Part shown: positions 34,593 to 43,484 of the stretch, piece after piece
How positions within the stretch are numbered: position 1 is the first letter of the stretch
Layout: the number at the start of each line of letters is the position of its first letter
Source of the DNA: Thermogemmatispora onikobensis
Lineage (GTDB): Bacteria; Chloroflexota; Ktedonobacteria; Ktedonobacterales; Ktedonobacteraceae
Assembly: GCF_001748285.1 (NCBI RefSeq)
Contig: NZ_BDGT01000040.1
Location: forward strand, 1-50,504
Length of the DNA: 50,504 nucleotides
Reading direction: 5' to 3'
Notes under the pieces: generated by a model
What the model was told of the DNA's origin: nothing
The model's input: only the letters and a program-made list of their open reading frames with translations
Database searches by the model: none
Position numbers and translations under genes: made by a program

Positions 34593-35786
34593 TTAGCGGG
34601 CCAGCACGTAGTACATCGCGCCCACCTGTTTTATCATACCCTTTAGCTCCAGGGTCAGCAACGTCGCGGCCACGCTTGGCGCGGGCAATCCTGACGAGCG
34701 AATCAGCTCATCGATATGGCGAGGCTCATGGTTCAGCAAGGCCAGCAATTGGCGTTCGAGCGGGTCTTCCGGCAGCGTCTGTTGCAGCTCCAGGCACTGT
34801 GAAACCGTAAACAGGTTGAGCGTATCCAGGATATCCTGCACACCGATAATCAAATGGGCTCCATCCTGGATTAAGCGATTGACTCCCTCACTCCCGCGGG
34901 AAAACATATTGCCGGGGACAGCAAAGACATCGCGGCCAGCCTCCAGCGCATGACGGGCCGTGATCAGCGCGCCGCTCTTCTGGGGAGCCTCGGTCACCAG
35001 CACGCCCAGCGCCAGGCCGGCGATAATGCGGTTGCGGGCAGGAAAATTGCCGCTATCAGGATAGACGCCGGGAGGATACTCGCTTAGCAAGGCCCCCTGA
35101 CCTGAGCTGACGATGCGGCGCGCCAGATTGACATTCGACCCTGGATAGAGGACATCCAGACCGCAGGCCAGGACCGCGATCGTGCGTCCCCCAGCCGTCA
35201 GAGCCGCCAGGTGAGCTGCTGTATCGACGCCGACCGCCAGACCACTGACAATCGTCACCCTGTGGCGGGCCAACTCCGTTGCCAGATGCTCTGTGACCAG
35301 CTTGCCATAGGCGCTCATGCGGCGGGTTCCCACAATAGCCAGAGCACAGCGATCATTGGGGCTGAGCTGACCCCGCACGTAGAGTACGGGAGGCGCATCG
35401 CTCAGACGCCGCAAGGCTGGCGGATAGAGCTGATCTCTGAGTGTCAGCGCCTCAATATCCAGACGCTGCAAACGAGCAAGCTCCTCCTCGGGAGCAATCG
35501 ACGTGCGCTGTCGGAGCAAGCTTTCCACAAGACGGGTGTGGAGACCGGCGTAGAGCAGCTCTGCGCGCCCAGCGTTCCAGGCGGCAGCCAGGTCACCGTG
35601 GAAGAAAGTCAGAAGCTTCTTGAAGCTGGCTGGCCCAATCCCACGGATGCGACTAAAAGCTACCCAGTACGAGCGTTCTTCCTCAGAAAGAGGATCGCAG
35701 GGAGACTCGTCAGAAGAGGTGGAGGTGCTTGCTTGCGCCGATGCCGGAGCTGGGAGAGCAGTGATGTCATCCATTGGATCGCTCAT
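34593..35786 (-). CDS. dprA: DNA-processing protein DprA/Smf
   Basis: Loads RecA onto incoming single-stranded DNA in natural transformation; in non-competent bacteria its role is unclear. 397 residues. A low-complexity N-terminus (Ser/Thr/Ala) is followed by a helix-hairpin-helix-like part (FSRIRGIGPASFKKLLTFF). Then the Rossmann-type DprA core appears: LSDAPPVLYVRG, LAIVGTRRMSAYGK, VSGLAVGVDTAAHLAAL, TIAVLACGLDVLYPGSN, LLSEYPPGV, FPARNRIIAGLALGVLVTEAPQKSGALITA, DVFAVPGNMFS, SEGVNRLIQDGAHL. A C-terminal winged helix (PSVAATLLTLELKGMIKQVGAMYYV) completes it. ATG at 35786 has AAAGGA at 8 nt. It forms an operon with murF-alr. Confidence 0.95.
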   Translation of the reverse strand: MSDPMDDITALPAPASAQASTSTSSDESPCDPLSEEERSYWVAFSRIRGIGPASFKKLLTFFHGDLAAAWNAGRAELLYAGLHTRLVESLLRQRTSIAPEEELARLQRLDIEALTLRDQLYPPALRRLSDAPPVLYVRGQLSPNDRCALAIVGTRRMSAYGKLVTEHLATELARHRVTIVSGLAVGVDTAAHLAALTAGGRTIAVLACGLDVLYPGSNVNLARRIVSSGQGALLSEYPPGVYPDSGNFPARNRIIAGLALGVLVTEAPQKSGALITARHALEAGRDVFAVPGNMFSRGSEGVNRLIQDGAHLIIGVQDILDTLNLFTVSQCLELQQTLPEDPLERQLLALLNHEPRHIDELIRSSGLPAPSVAATLLTLELKGMIKQVGAMYYVLAR

Positions 35787-35931
35787 TATGCACGTCCTTT
35801 CCACATCACACACAACTCATCTTTCTATGGGGAGGTCCCCCCTCTACTAGCCCCATCCTGATTATTTGGTCAGCTCGCTCTCTTGCTAGAGAGAAAGCAG
35901 CGATTGTGCGAAGATTGACCAGCGCTGCTGG

Positions 35932-35955
35932 TCGCCAGCATCTCGAAGCTGGCGA
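35932..35955. repeat. inverted repeat downstream of the membrane peptidase gene
   Basis: TCGCCAGC-N8-GCTGGCGA, perfect 8-bp arms, extended by TGCTG/CAGCA after a 2-nt internal loop. It lies between the peptidase stop and dprA; a possible terminator without U-tract. Confidence 0.45.
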
Positions 35956-36035
35956 TGCAGCAAGACAGCATCCGTCAGAGAACTGGACAGCAGGCTAGCA
36001 GGCTCGCTCCTGCTCCAACCTGCTGTCGGGCTTCC

Positions 36036-37625
36036 TCAGTGTTCCGAACCGGGGGACCACGGTCCCTGGCCCTCTGATTCAGGTTCCTGGGATGGTGGAG
36101 ACAGCGGCCCTTCCTCCTTGCCTGGCAGGCCGAAGGGCCGATCACGATCGAAGTACGAAAACCCGCTGGCAGTCCCGGGCGCTGATGGTCCAGGCCAACC
36201 GCCCTGGGGTCCAGGCGAGGGAGGAACCCCAAAGGGAGGGGGACCCTGCCAATCTCTGCGACTGACCGCCAGAATCTGCTCTGCCGCCTCTACCGCTGCC
36301 AGCGCCTGAAGACGCTGATTGCGGACCGACACCAGAAGCAGCGCTGTCCCTAGCAGAGCGGTTAGCATCAGCAAAGCTCCCAACCCCGCCAGGGCTATGT
36401 CACGATTATCACTTGTGGCAGGCACCGGCAATTGAGAGCGGGCCGTGGTGACGGGCTGCGCGACCGGTGTCTGCATCTCTGCAGGGGAGAGCGTTGGAGG
36501 CTGATGGAGAGCCAAATGCCATTGATTCTCCAGATGCGCCTGGTCCTCGCCGATTGCTGCCTGGAGCGACTCATCGAAGGTCTGCTTGCCGCTGCCGAGC
36601 AGCTGAAAGAGATGCTGCAGTGTCGGCTTGCCAAAGGTACGATACATATAATCGACCAGATTCCAGCTCTCTGCGTAAGCCAGATAGGCGGAATCGCTGT
36701 CGCTTGGGAAGCGCTCCATGAGCCGGGACAACGGGAGCAGCGAATGGCTGCGCAAGGCCTCATTGAGGCGATCGGTCATTTCTGGCTCGTGATAGAGCTG
36801 GCAATAGACGGCCAGGCCCTCATCGAACCAGAGAGGGACATCTGTATGAGCAGAGACCGTCTGATGCAGCAGCAGATGGGTCATCTCGTGAGGCATATCG
36901 CGAGCCAGTGTCTCATCTGTGAGGCTACTCACCATAAAGAAAGCCTCGTTGAGGGGAGGGAAAGCCTCGCCGCCTACCCATTCGAGCGTATCGGGAGGGA
37001 GGGCACTGCGGAAAGCGTTCTCGCTGCTGTAGACCCAGAGGTCAAAGGTCTGGTGATAATTCAGGCCGGTCACCTCTACCAGGTGCTGCTCATCGGTCGT
37101 AGCGCGTGTGAGCAAAGCCTGGCCGAACCCTGGAGTCTCGCTATACCAGTGAAGATGCATATATCCCTGAGTGGCGCTTTTCCAAGAGAAACGAGTATCA
37201 GTTACAATAAAACTGGTATATTTATTTGAATGGACGTTTCCCAAAGAATCGCTAAGTTCCCAATAGTAGGTGATTGTTGCTCCTGGCATTACATAATTGT
37301 CGCCGCTGGTATTCATGCGCCAGTGAAGGGTGATCGTTTTTGCCGCGTTCACAGCGACCCGATTAGTATTATCGACGTCGAGCAGAGGGATGGAGACATG
37401 GATATAGGCGGAGACGATAGGAGCCAGGCTATCGGAGGCGCTCATCTGGAAATCGATATAATCAGGAAAATGGACGTTTTGGGATTGGGCCATGACCGAG
37501 ATTGGGTCGGCGGCTCGCTCGGCCAGGGCTGGGGGGGCCAGTCCCCCTGTGATAAGCAGCCAGGCAACAGCAAGAGAAGAAAGAACTCTGACAAGCAACG
37601 GCAAGCGAGCATAGAGCACAAGCAT
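36036..37625 (-). CDS. membrane-anchored gluzincin-type metallopeptidase (peptidase MA-like)
   Basis: Predicted exported protein of 529 residues. An N-terminal signal (LLVRVLSSLAVAWLLITGGLA, cleavage near ALA) is followed by a beta-sandwich-like domain to about 190. Then a zinc peptidase domain: DMPHEMTHLLLHQTV (HExxH) and WFDEGLAVYCQLYHE (the downstream Glu ligand of gluzincins). A transmembrane helix follows (IALAGLGALLMLTALLGTALLLVSV, about 415-440), then a cytosolic Pro/Gly-rich tail of about 80 residues. ATG at 37625 has AAGGAG at 10 nt; a TTG seven codons earlier overlaps that site. The topology, with outward peptidase and disordered inner tail, suggests a surface or wall-associated role; the substrate is unknown. 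Confidence 0.82.
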   Translation of the reverse strand: MLVLYARLPLLVRVLSSLAVAWLLITGGLAPPALAERAADPISVMAQSQNVHFPDYIDFQMSASDSLAPIVSAYIHVSIPLLDVDNTNRVAVNAAKTITLHWRMNTSGDNYVMPGATITYYWELSDSLGNVHSNKYTSFIVTDTRFSWKSATQGYMHLHWYSETPGFGQALLTRATTDEQHLVEVTGLNYHQTFDLWVYSSENAFRSALPPDTLEWVGGEAFPPLNEAFFMVSSLTDETLARDMPHEMTHLLLHQTVSAHTDVPLWFDEGLAVYCQLYHEPEMTDRLNEALRSHSLLPLSRLMERFPSDSDSAYLAYAESWNLVDYMYRTFGKPTLQHLFQLLGSGKQTFDESLQAAIGEDQAHLENQWHLALHQPPTLSPAEMQTPVAQPVTTARSQLPVPATSDNRDIALAGLGALLMLTALLGTALLLVSVRNQRLQALAAVEAAEQILAVSRRDWQGPPPFGVPPSPGPQGGWPGPSAPGTASGFSYFDRDRPFGLPGKEEGPLSPPSQEPESEGQGPWSPGSEH

Positions 37626-37672
37626 GTGGATATTGCTCCTTTGCAAGAGAACGGCCCAGGCTTCTATTGTCC

Positions 37673-37706
37673 CATGTATTGTACATGATTTATCTGGAGA
37701 TGTGAA
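37673..37706 (-). promoter_or_regulatory. promoter of the membrane peptidase gene with overlapping palindrome
   Basis: On the minus strand TTCACA (37701-37706), 17-nt spacer, TACAAT (37678-37683). A perfect dyad CATGTA-TTG-TACATG (37673-37687) overlaps the -10 and the predicted start near 37671, as an operator would. Confidence 0.7.
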
Positions 37707-37745
37707 GCTATGAGTTGGTACAACTGGGAGCGTGCATCAGGGTCT

Positions 37746-37822
37746 GGGGGGTGAGCGGGACCTGGGCAAGAGAGTAATGGGTGTGAAGGTGGGGGGATGG
37801 GAAGGGATGGCCTGAAAGGGGG
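37746..37822 (+). other. G-tract cluster upstream of the PBP gene
   Basis: Eight runs of three to six G in 77 nt on the plus strand, with loops of 2 to about 12 nt, a possible G-quadruplex. It lies between the minus-strand peptidase promoter and the PBP gene. No sure PBP promoter was found; TTGTCG, 15 nt, TATTAT (37875-37901) is a weak option. Confidence 0.45.
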
Positions 37823-38060
37823 ATAACTGTAGGCAATTATCTTACCGTGTGCTATTGTGTCTACGTCCGATGGATTGTCGAGCAAAGCAAGCAAGTATTA
37901 TGTCTGGTATTCAAGAGAAGAGGAAGGAGAGCAGAGCTGCAGGCTTGCCATGCTGGTTGGAGCCTGTGGGGGGTGGGCCTCTCTCCCTGGACCAGCGTCC
38001 TGGTGTATTGACAGCCGGGCGGTGGTATACAAGGAGTCTTACTGAGGGGATTGTGAACCG

Positions 38061-41000
38061 ATGAGCAACAGTCAGTGGAAGCAGCCGTTCAAGCATCCAG
38101 AAGGGTCGAGCTATAACGGTCATCAGCAAGAACGAGCATCGGGGAGCCTCTTACGCCGCTATGGTGAGCAGCCTGCCGGGGGAGCGTCGGCCCTGCCATC
38201 GCAGCCGGCAGGGCCGGGGCTGAACGCGGCGCCAGGGCAGCAGGCGGGCTATCCAACCGTACCGCAGGGGACGGGGAGAGCGCCGACGCCCTTGCCGCTG
38301 CAGGCGGGTCCGAGCAATCAGGAGGGTCAACCGCGGCGCACCGGCCTGCTTTCGGGGCGTTACAATAATTGGGTCTCCAACGTCTCTCACGTCGTTCGTC
38401 GTTGGTCTGGCAAAGTCGTAGCCGTAGCCGGCAACATGGGCCTTGGCTCCCCTTCCCAGGCAGCGCGTCCCTTGACTTCCTCCCAGGTCCTGCGTTCTCC
38501 AGCCCTGCCTACAGGCCCCGGTACTGGCCTGGGGGAGAGGCCGGCGGCCTCCTCGTCCCAGCCAGGCGTCTCCCAGAAAGGCCAGCCCTGGCGTCGCTCG
38601 CGTACTCTACGCATTTCCATGCTCAGACGGAGGCGCCGTCAGCGTCTCAAGAGCCAGCAGTTTGGCCCGCGGCGAGTAGTGACTGTCATGGCCTCGGTCC
38701 TGGCCGTGCTCGTCTTGATCTTTCTCTCAACAGGTGGAGCATCGGCCTATGCTTATTATCAAGAACAGTACCCGCGCGTGCAACAGCTGGCGAGTCAGCA
38801 TGTCAGCCAGACCTCACGCATCTATGATCGCAACATGAACCTGCTGTATCAGGCCTATGACACGGAGAGCCAGTACGCCGGGCGGCGGACTCCAGTGGCC
38901 TATAAGGATATCCCGATGGTCATGCAGCAGGCAATGGTTGCCGCTGAGGACCCAACCTTCTGGCAGAACGCGGGGTTTGACCCCCAGGGTATCCTGCGCG
39001 CTTTCGTCGAGCATAACGGTGGTGGCAGTGGCTTGACGCAGCAGCTCATCAAGAACCTGACGCACGATGATCAATATTCCTATTCGCGCAAGATCACTGA
39101 GGCGGCTCTCGCTATTGCCCTGACCCAGCAGTATCCCAAGTGGAAAATCCTGGAGATGTACTTTAATGTGGCGCCCTTTGGGGCCCAGGAGCTGGGCATC
39201 GAGGCAGCAGTCGAAGACTATTTTGATCTCAAGCCGCATTGCGATGTCCACTTCAACTGTATTCCTGGTATCAGGTATCTCGATGTTGACTTGAAAACGG
39301 GCAAACACGATCCGCTTTTGGGTCTGGCGCGCGCCTCCTTCCTGGCGGGCCTCCCCCAGAACCCGGACTACTACGATCCCTCGCTGGAGCACGTCATCCC
39401 GGGCAACATTGAGCGCGCTCTCAACCGTCAGAAGTACGTGCTCAACCAGATGATCAAGCTCGGCATGGTCGTGGATGGCGTGGGGCAGGTCACTCCCGAG
39501 GTCGCGGCCAAGGTTGAGGCCATCTCGGCCCAGTTCAAGTTCCACCCCTACGTTAACACTATTCGGGCGCCTCACTTTGTTTTCTGGGTCATTACCCAGA
39601 TTGAGGACGCTCTCGGCCACGGGGATATGCAGGCCGGGAAGGTGGCTTTTCTGACTGGTGGCTTCAATATTCGGACGACAGTCGATGTCAATCTAGAGAC
39701 CTTTGTCGAGAAGGCGATAGATCGCCACCTGAATCAGCCCGAGTGTCGCTATTTTGCCAGCTATACCGGCTGCGGTCCCTTAAGCACCATTAACAACGTC
39801 AACGATGCCGCTGTGGTCGTCATGGATGCCAAAACCGGCGAGATCCTGGCGATGGATGGTAGCTCTAACTGGAATTCCAACAAGCCTCAGATCAAGGGCC
39901 AGGTCAACGCAGCCCTCTCGCCGCGCCAGCCAGGTTCATCCTTCAAGCCCATTGTCTACGCGACCGCTTTCCAGATGGGCTGGTATCCAGGCATTGTGCT
40001 ACCGGATATCAAGACCTACTTCCCCTATACTTTGAATAACGATTTGTTGGATCTACTCAAAAATACCTATCAACCAACCGATTATGGTAATACCTACCAT
40101 AATTGGAATTCGACCATCCGCGAGGCTCTACAAAACTCCCTTAACGTACCGGCTGTCAAAGCGATAGAGTTCACTGGTATACAGAACGTGATCACGATGG
40201 CTGAGCGTATGGGCATTACCGCCATCCGCGATTACGATCTGCCAGCCTGCCGTCAGAGTAAAAATAACCCGAAGCTCACCTACCAGGATTGTTTCTTCCC
40301 AAGCCTGGCCCTGGGCACTGCCGAGGTGCCGCTCTTGCAGATGACGGGGGCCTATCAGGTCTTTGCCGATGGGGGCATGCGTGTCCCACCCCAGGGTGTG
40401 CTCGACATCTGGGATAACTACGGTCACCATCTGTATCACTATGATACCAGTCATCCCCCGGCCACACGTGTGCTCAGCCCACAGGTCGCTTATCTGATGA
40501 CCAGCGTCCTTTCAGATGAGGCTTCCCGCTCCAAGGAATTCGGTGGCGACCATACGCTATCGATGTGGGACTGGCGCCTGCCCAATGGTCAGGTGCCCGA
40601 TGTGGCAGCCAAGACCGGCACGACCGATAATTTCAAAGATAACTGGACCATTGGCTATACGCCCGATGTGGTGGTGGGGGTCTGGGCCGGCAATGCCAAT
40701 AACGAGCCGTTCCGCGGCAACGTGATCGGTATTACGGGAGCGGCCCCAATCTGGCATAGTGTGATCGAGCGAACGATGGGCGCCTGCAACGCGGATGGCG
40801 CTGATATCCCCTGCGGCTCCTATAAGTCGCCCTATCATGACTACTTCTTCACAGCCCCATCGGGTGTGAAAAAGGTGTGCGTCAATTCGGTGAATGGTCT
40901 GCAGGGCAGCGGTTACTGCGATGTTATGCTTGAGGGAGAGGAGCCGCAGCAGACTGGTCTACTGGCGACCAATTCCAATTCATCGTCAACGGGAACGGGT

Positions 41001-41102
41001 GATACCAACGGAATGAATCAGGGCAATGGCGGCGACACTGCTGCCACGCCAACAGCCACGGCAACAACCAATAATGGGGCCTCACCCACAGCCACACCGT
41101 GA
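38061..41102 (+). CDS. class A penicillin-binding protein with long cytosolic tail
   Basis: Bifunctional peptidoglycan glycosyltransferase and transpeptidase, 1013 residues. An unusual disordered N-terminal tail of about 200 residues (Gly/Pro/Gln, then Arg-rich) precedes the transmembrane anchor VVTVMASVLAVLVLIFLSTGG. Glycosyltransferase 51 domain: QAMVAAEDPTFW (Glu296), GSGLTQQLIKNL, RKITEAALAIALTQQYPKWKILEMYFN. The family's EDxxFxxHxG is EDPTFWQNAG here, so the His is changed. Transpeptidase: S626-SFK629 in RQPGSSFKPI, S693LN, and K851TGTTD. A Thr/Asn/Ser tail ends the protein. RBS TGAGGGG precedes ATG. It stands alone and divergent from the membrane peptidase. Confidence 0.95.
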   Translation: MSNSQWKQPFKHPEGSSYNGHQQERASGSLLRRYGEQPAGGASALPSQPAGPGLNAAPGQQAGYPTVPQGTGRAPTPLPLQAGPSNQEGQPRRTGLLSGRYNNWVSNVSHVVRRWSGKVVAVAGNMGLGSPSQAARPLTSSQVLRSPALPTGPGTGLGERPAASSSQPGVSQKGQPWRRSRTLRISMLRRRRRQRLKSQQFGPRRVVTVMASVLAVLVLIFLSTGGASAYAYYQEQYPRVQQLASQHVSQTSRIYDRNMNLLYQAYDTESQYAGRRTPVAYKDIPMVMQQAMVAAEDPTFWQNAGFDPQGILRAFVEHNGGGSGLTQQLIKNLTHDDQYSYSRKITEAALAIALTQQYPKWKILEMYFNVAPFGAQELGIEAAVEDYFDLKPHCDVHFNCIPGIRYLDVDLKTGKHDPLLGLARASFLAGLPQNPDYYDPSLEHVIPGNIERALNRQKYVLNQMIKLGMVVDGVGQVTPEVAAKVEAISAQFKFHPYVNTIRAPHFVFWVITQIEDALGHGDMQAGKVAFLTGGFNIRTTVDVNLETFVEKAIDRHLNQPECRYFASYTGCGPLSTINNVNDAAVVVMDAKTGEILAMDGSSNWNSNKPQIKGQVNAALSPRQPGSSFKPIVYATAFQMGWYPGIVLPDIKTYFPYTLNNDLLDLLKNTYQPTDYGNTYHNWNSTIREALQNSLNVPAVKAIEFTGIQNVITMAERMGITAIRDYDLPACRQSKNNPKLTYQDCFFPSLALGTAEVPLLQMTGAYQVFADGGMRVPPQGVLDIWDNYGHHLYHYDTSHPPATRVLSPQVAYLMTSVLSDEASRSKEFGGDHTLSMWDWRLPNGQVPDVAAKTGTTDNFKDNWTIGYTPDVVVGVWAGNANNEPFRGNVIGITGAAPIWHSVIERTMGACNADGADIPCGSYKSPYHDYFFTAPSGVKKVCVNSVNGLQGSGYCDVMLEGEEPQQTGLLATNSNSSSTGTGDTNGMNQGNGGDTAATPTATATTNNGASPTATP

Positions 41103-41186
41103 CTCTGAGTCCGATCCGGCTGGCGGGGAGGAGCTGGTGGCAAGGGTGAGGAACGGAGCGTGTTGCAGTGGCCTCTGTGGAGGCAG

Positions 41187-41258
41187 AAAAAAGGGCAGGT
41201 CCACCTCTCGCTGACATGCGCCAACCGACAAGGCGTGTCGCAGGAGGTAGACCTGCCC
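41187..41258 (-). terminator. intrinsic terminator of the DUF2690 gene
   Basis: GGGCAGGT-CC-ACCT (41193-41206) pairs with AGGT-AG-ACCTGCCC (41245-41258). An inner CGACA/TGTCG stem closes the loop, and six T follow on the minus strand (41187-41192). It may also stop the plus-strand PBP transcript. The rest of 41103-41405 shows no gene. Confidence 0.8.
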
Positions 41259-41405
41259 ACTGTTTGCGACGCTACGGCCAAACCATCCACATACCCGGCT
41301 TCCGTTGCTCTCCTCGCTCCGGTCTGGACCAGAACGATCCGACCTTTCCAGCTAGCGGACTCAGCCAGACCGGGGCAGGGATGAGCTCAGGCCAGCGAGA
41401 AGCCT

Positions 41406-41957
41406 TTATTGATTGACGCAGACCTGGCGCGAGAGAGAACCCCAGATCGCCAGGCTCGCGCAGGCTGTGGTCAGGAAGTTCCCATCAACCATGTTGGTCC
41501 AGGCAGGGAAAGCCTTGCCCGTATAGTAGCTGGTGCAGTTCTCTGGATAGCACTGGCGTTCAGAGCTGCCGACTGTTGAGATGCGGATCGAGATGGCATA
41601 AGGAGCGTTGAGCCAGACGACAGCCCAGTTAGCCTGACAGAGAGTTGAGTAGTAATTATAGAGCTGGCCGATCCAGGTCCCCCCTCCCTGGGGGCCGCCG
41701 GTCCAGATATCGACCGCTGTGAGCGTAACGCTATTATTGGCGCTGCTTTTGCCACAGGTTGTCGTGTAAGGATCATCTCCGTAACATTCGGCCCCCTGGC
41801 AGGGTGGTGGGTAGTAGTGGGGCTGAACGCTCTGATTGCTGCTGGTACGAGCCTGAGCGTGTGCAGCAGGCGAAGCAAGCAGTGCGGGGAAAAGGATTGC
41901 CAGGACGACCAGTAGGAAAGAGAGGGGAATGATTAAGCGACGTTGGAGAAATAGCAC
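41406..41957 (-). CDS. secreted DUF2690-family protein
   Basis: 183 residues with a clear Sec signal (LIIPLSFLLVVLAILFPALLASPAAHA, cleavage after AHA). The mature part matches the DUF2690 pattern: C-x-G-x-x-C-x-G-x-D-P-Y in PPPCQGAECYGDDPYTTTCG, then VTLTAVDI, IGQLYNYYSTLCQANWAVVWL, and a Cys-containing C-terminal extension (RQCYPENCTSYYTG; CVNQ). In this group the cysteines likely form disulfides outside the cell; no function is established to my knowledge. GTG at 41957 is 8 nt after GGGGAGG. It has its own strong promoter, dyad and terminator. The promoter region is AT-rich compared with its surroundings. Confidence 0.82.
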   Translation of the reverse strand: MLFLQRRLIIPLSFLLVVLAILFPALLASPAAHAQARTSSNQSVQPHYYPPPCQGAECYGDDPYTTTCGKSSANNSVTLTAVDIWTGGPQGGGTWIGQLYNYYSTLCQANWAVVWLNAPYAISIRISTVGSSERQCYPENCTSYYTGKAFPAWTNMVDGNFLTTACASLAIWGSLSRQVCVNQ

Positions 41958-42000
41958 TGTGAGAACCTCCCCAATCTTGCTTCATATGAGATTCACTCGG

Positions 42001-42025
42001 AGAGATCACCTTTCAAGTGATCTCT
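42001..42025. promoter_or_regulatory. dyad at the start site of the DUF2690 gene
   Basis: AGAGATCAC-N7-GTGATCTCT, perfect 9-bp arms covering about +1 to +24 of the predicted transcript. Operator or 5' stabilising stem. Confidence 0.6.
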
Positions 42026-42030
42026 TTGAT

Positions 42031-42059
42031 ACTTTAGTATATACATGCTAATTTGTCAA
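42031..42059 (-). promoter_or_regulatory. promoter of the DUF2690 gene
   Basis: On the minus strand TTGACA (42054-42059), 17-nt spacer, TAAAGT (42031-42036). Start near 42024. Confidence 0.65.
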
Positions 42060-42142
42060 TATTGGTTTCGAGAGGCTCATCGCTATCTTCCAGTATGTGA
42101 GGTGGGAGTGGGAGGGATGTCAGGGTTGCCGGTCACCTCCCC

Positions 42143-42172
42143 TTGACAATCCGTTCTGCCGAGTGCTATGCT
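42143..42172 (+). promoter_or_regulatory. hrcA operon promoter
   Basis: TTGACA (42143-42148), 18-nt spacer, TATGCT (42167-42172). Start near 42179, leader about 115 nt. Confidence 0.7.
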
Positions 42173-42206
42173 GTACTTGCAGTCTCATTATGAGACTGCT
42201 AGCACT
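42162..42206. promoter_or_regulatory. nested dyads at the hrcA start: everted CIRCE half-sites
   Basis: The outer pair AGTGCTA (42162-42168) and TAGCACT (42200-42206) are CIRCE half-sites in everted order. The inner GCAGTCTCA-TTA-TGAGACTGC (42179-42199) is a perfect 21-nt dyad starting at the predicted +1. A canonical CIRCE (TTAGCACTC-N9-GAGTGCTAA) is absent. Probable operator region for autoregulation. Confidence 0.5.
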
Positions 42207-42294
42207 TATTTTGGCCTCATTGATGCCTGAGCAACCCGGCGGAGAGTGGAGGGCCGGGGGCTGGCTAGAGCCAGAGATAGGGGCCTGTGAGCCG

Positions 42295-43386
42295 ATGTCG
42301 ATCCCGCTGAGTCCACGCAAACAAGAGATCCTGCGAGCACTGGTTGAGGAATACATCCACACGGGGATGCCAGTGGCTTCTGAGACGCTCGTACGCAAGT
42401 ATGGCCTCAGATATAGCTCGGCCACGGTGCGGCACGAGCTGGCGGGCTTAGAGGAGGCAAAGCTGATCTATCAGCCGCATACTTCGGCGGGGCGAGTGCC
42501 GACCAACCAGGGCTATCGCTATTTCGTCGAGCATCTGATGGAAGAGTCGGCGCTCTCTCTAGAGGAGCAGCGGCTGATCCGGCATCAGTTCTATCAGGTG
42601 CAGGATCAGCTCGACCAGTGGGTGCGCCTGACGGCCTCGGTCATGGCGCGGATGCTGCACAGTGCTGCGGTGATGACACCGCCGCGGGCCAGTGTGGGAC
42701 AACTCAAGCATTTTGAGGTCCTCTCGGTCTCCGATTACTCGGCCCATCTGGTCCTGGTAATGAGCGATGGCACAGTGAGGCAGCGGCGCCTATTGCTGGA
42801 GACGCCTTACAAGCAAGAGGATCTAAGCGCCATCTCGACGCGCCTGAATAAGCTCTTCCAGGGGAAGAATGCCGCCGAAGTCATGGCGATCTTAGGGAGG
42901 CGGGGCTTCTCGCCGGTGGAGCAGCTAATCGGCACGGCGATCGCCCAACTACTTGAGCAACACAGCCGTCTTGTTAGTGATCTCTTCTATCGTGAAGGTG
43001 TCCTCAACATTCTAGAGCCGCCTGATGGGCGAAGCCGGGCTGGCGACGAGGAGCGGCGTGAGCGTAGCCATCGTGCACTGGAAGAGGAGCGGCGTGAGCG
43101 TGTCAACAAAGTGATCAAGGTGCTGGAAGAGAAGAGCTTTTTACCAGCCCTGGCCTCACATGTGCGCGAGTCCGATGGGGTTCAGGTGATCATCGGTGGA
43201 GAAGACGAGTGGGATGAGATGAAGGATGTCAGCCTCGTTGTTGCTCGCTATGGGCGCGAGGATAAGCTGAGCGGCCTCTTGGGAGTGATCGGCCCCACGC
43301 CCATGCAATACGGGCGGGCCGTGGCGGTTGTCCGCTATATGGTTGAGGTGATGAACGATCTGCTGGAGGAGGGCTATGGCCTCTGA
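42295..43386 (+). CDS. hrcA: heat-inducible transcription repressor HrcA
   Basis: Represses chaperone operons by binding CIRCE; activity depends on GroE in other bacteria. About 363 residues. The N-terminal winged helix reads PLSPRKQEILRALVEEYIHTGMPVASETLVRKYGLRYSSATVRHELAGLEEAKLIYQPHTSAGRVPTNQGYRYFV, a near-textbook HrcA start. The dimerisation and GAF-like parts follow (VLSVSDYSAHLVLVMSDG; VQVIIGGEDEWDEMKDVSLVVARYG; LGVIGPTPMQYGRAVAVVRYMVE). A charged Glu/Arg insertion (about 245-270) contains the repeat EERRERSHRALEEERRERV. ATG at 42295 has AGGGG upstream; a longer frame upstream lacks homology and covers the promoter. It heads hrcA-dnaK-dnaJ. The grpE gene commonly found here is missing. 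Confidence 0.95.
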   Translation: MSIPLSPRKQEILRALVEEYIHTGMPVASETLVRKYGLRYSSATVRHELAGLEEAKLIYQPHTSAGRVPTNQGYRYFVEHLMEESALSLEEQRLIRHQFYQVQDQLDQWVRLTASVMARMLHSAAVMTPPRASVGQLKHFEVLSVSDYSAHLVLVMSDGTVRQRRLLLETPYKQEDLSAISTRLNKLFQGKNAAEVMAILGRRGFSPVEQLIGTAIAQLLEQHSRLVSDLFYREGVLNILEPPDGRSRAGDEERRERSHRALEEERRERVNKVIKVLEEKSFLPALASHVRESDGVQVIIGGEDEWDEMKDVSLVVARYGREDKLSGLLGVIGPTPMQYGRAVAVVRYMVEVMNDLLEEGYGL

Positions 43387-43484
43387 GCGGGCGGCTGAGC
43401 TGCGGTATAGTGTATAGATCAACCCCACCTGGGCGGGTGGCTGACGAGCAGACAAGCGAGATGAGGCGCTGCTGCGGTGGACAT

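Noticed and set aside
38008-38031. TTGACA with TATACA upstream of the PBP gene
   Set aside because: The spacer is only 12 nt, too short for a sigma-70 promoter.
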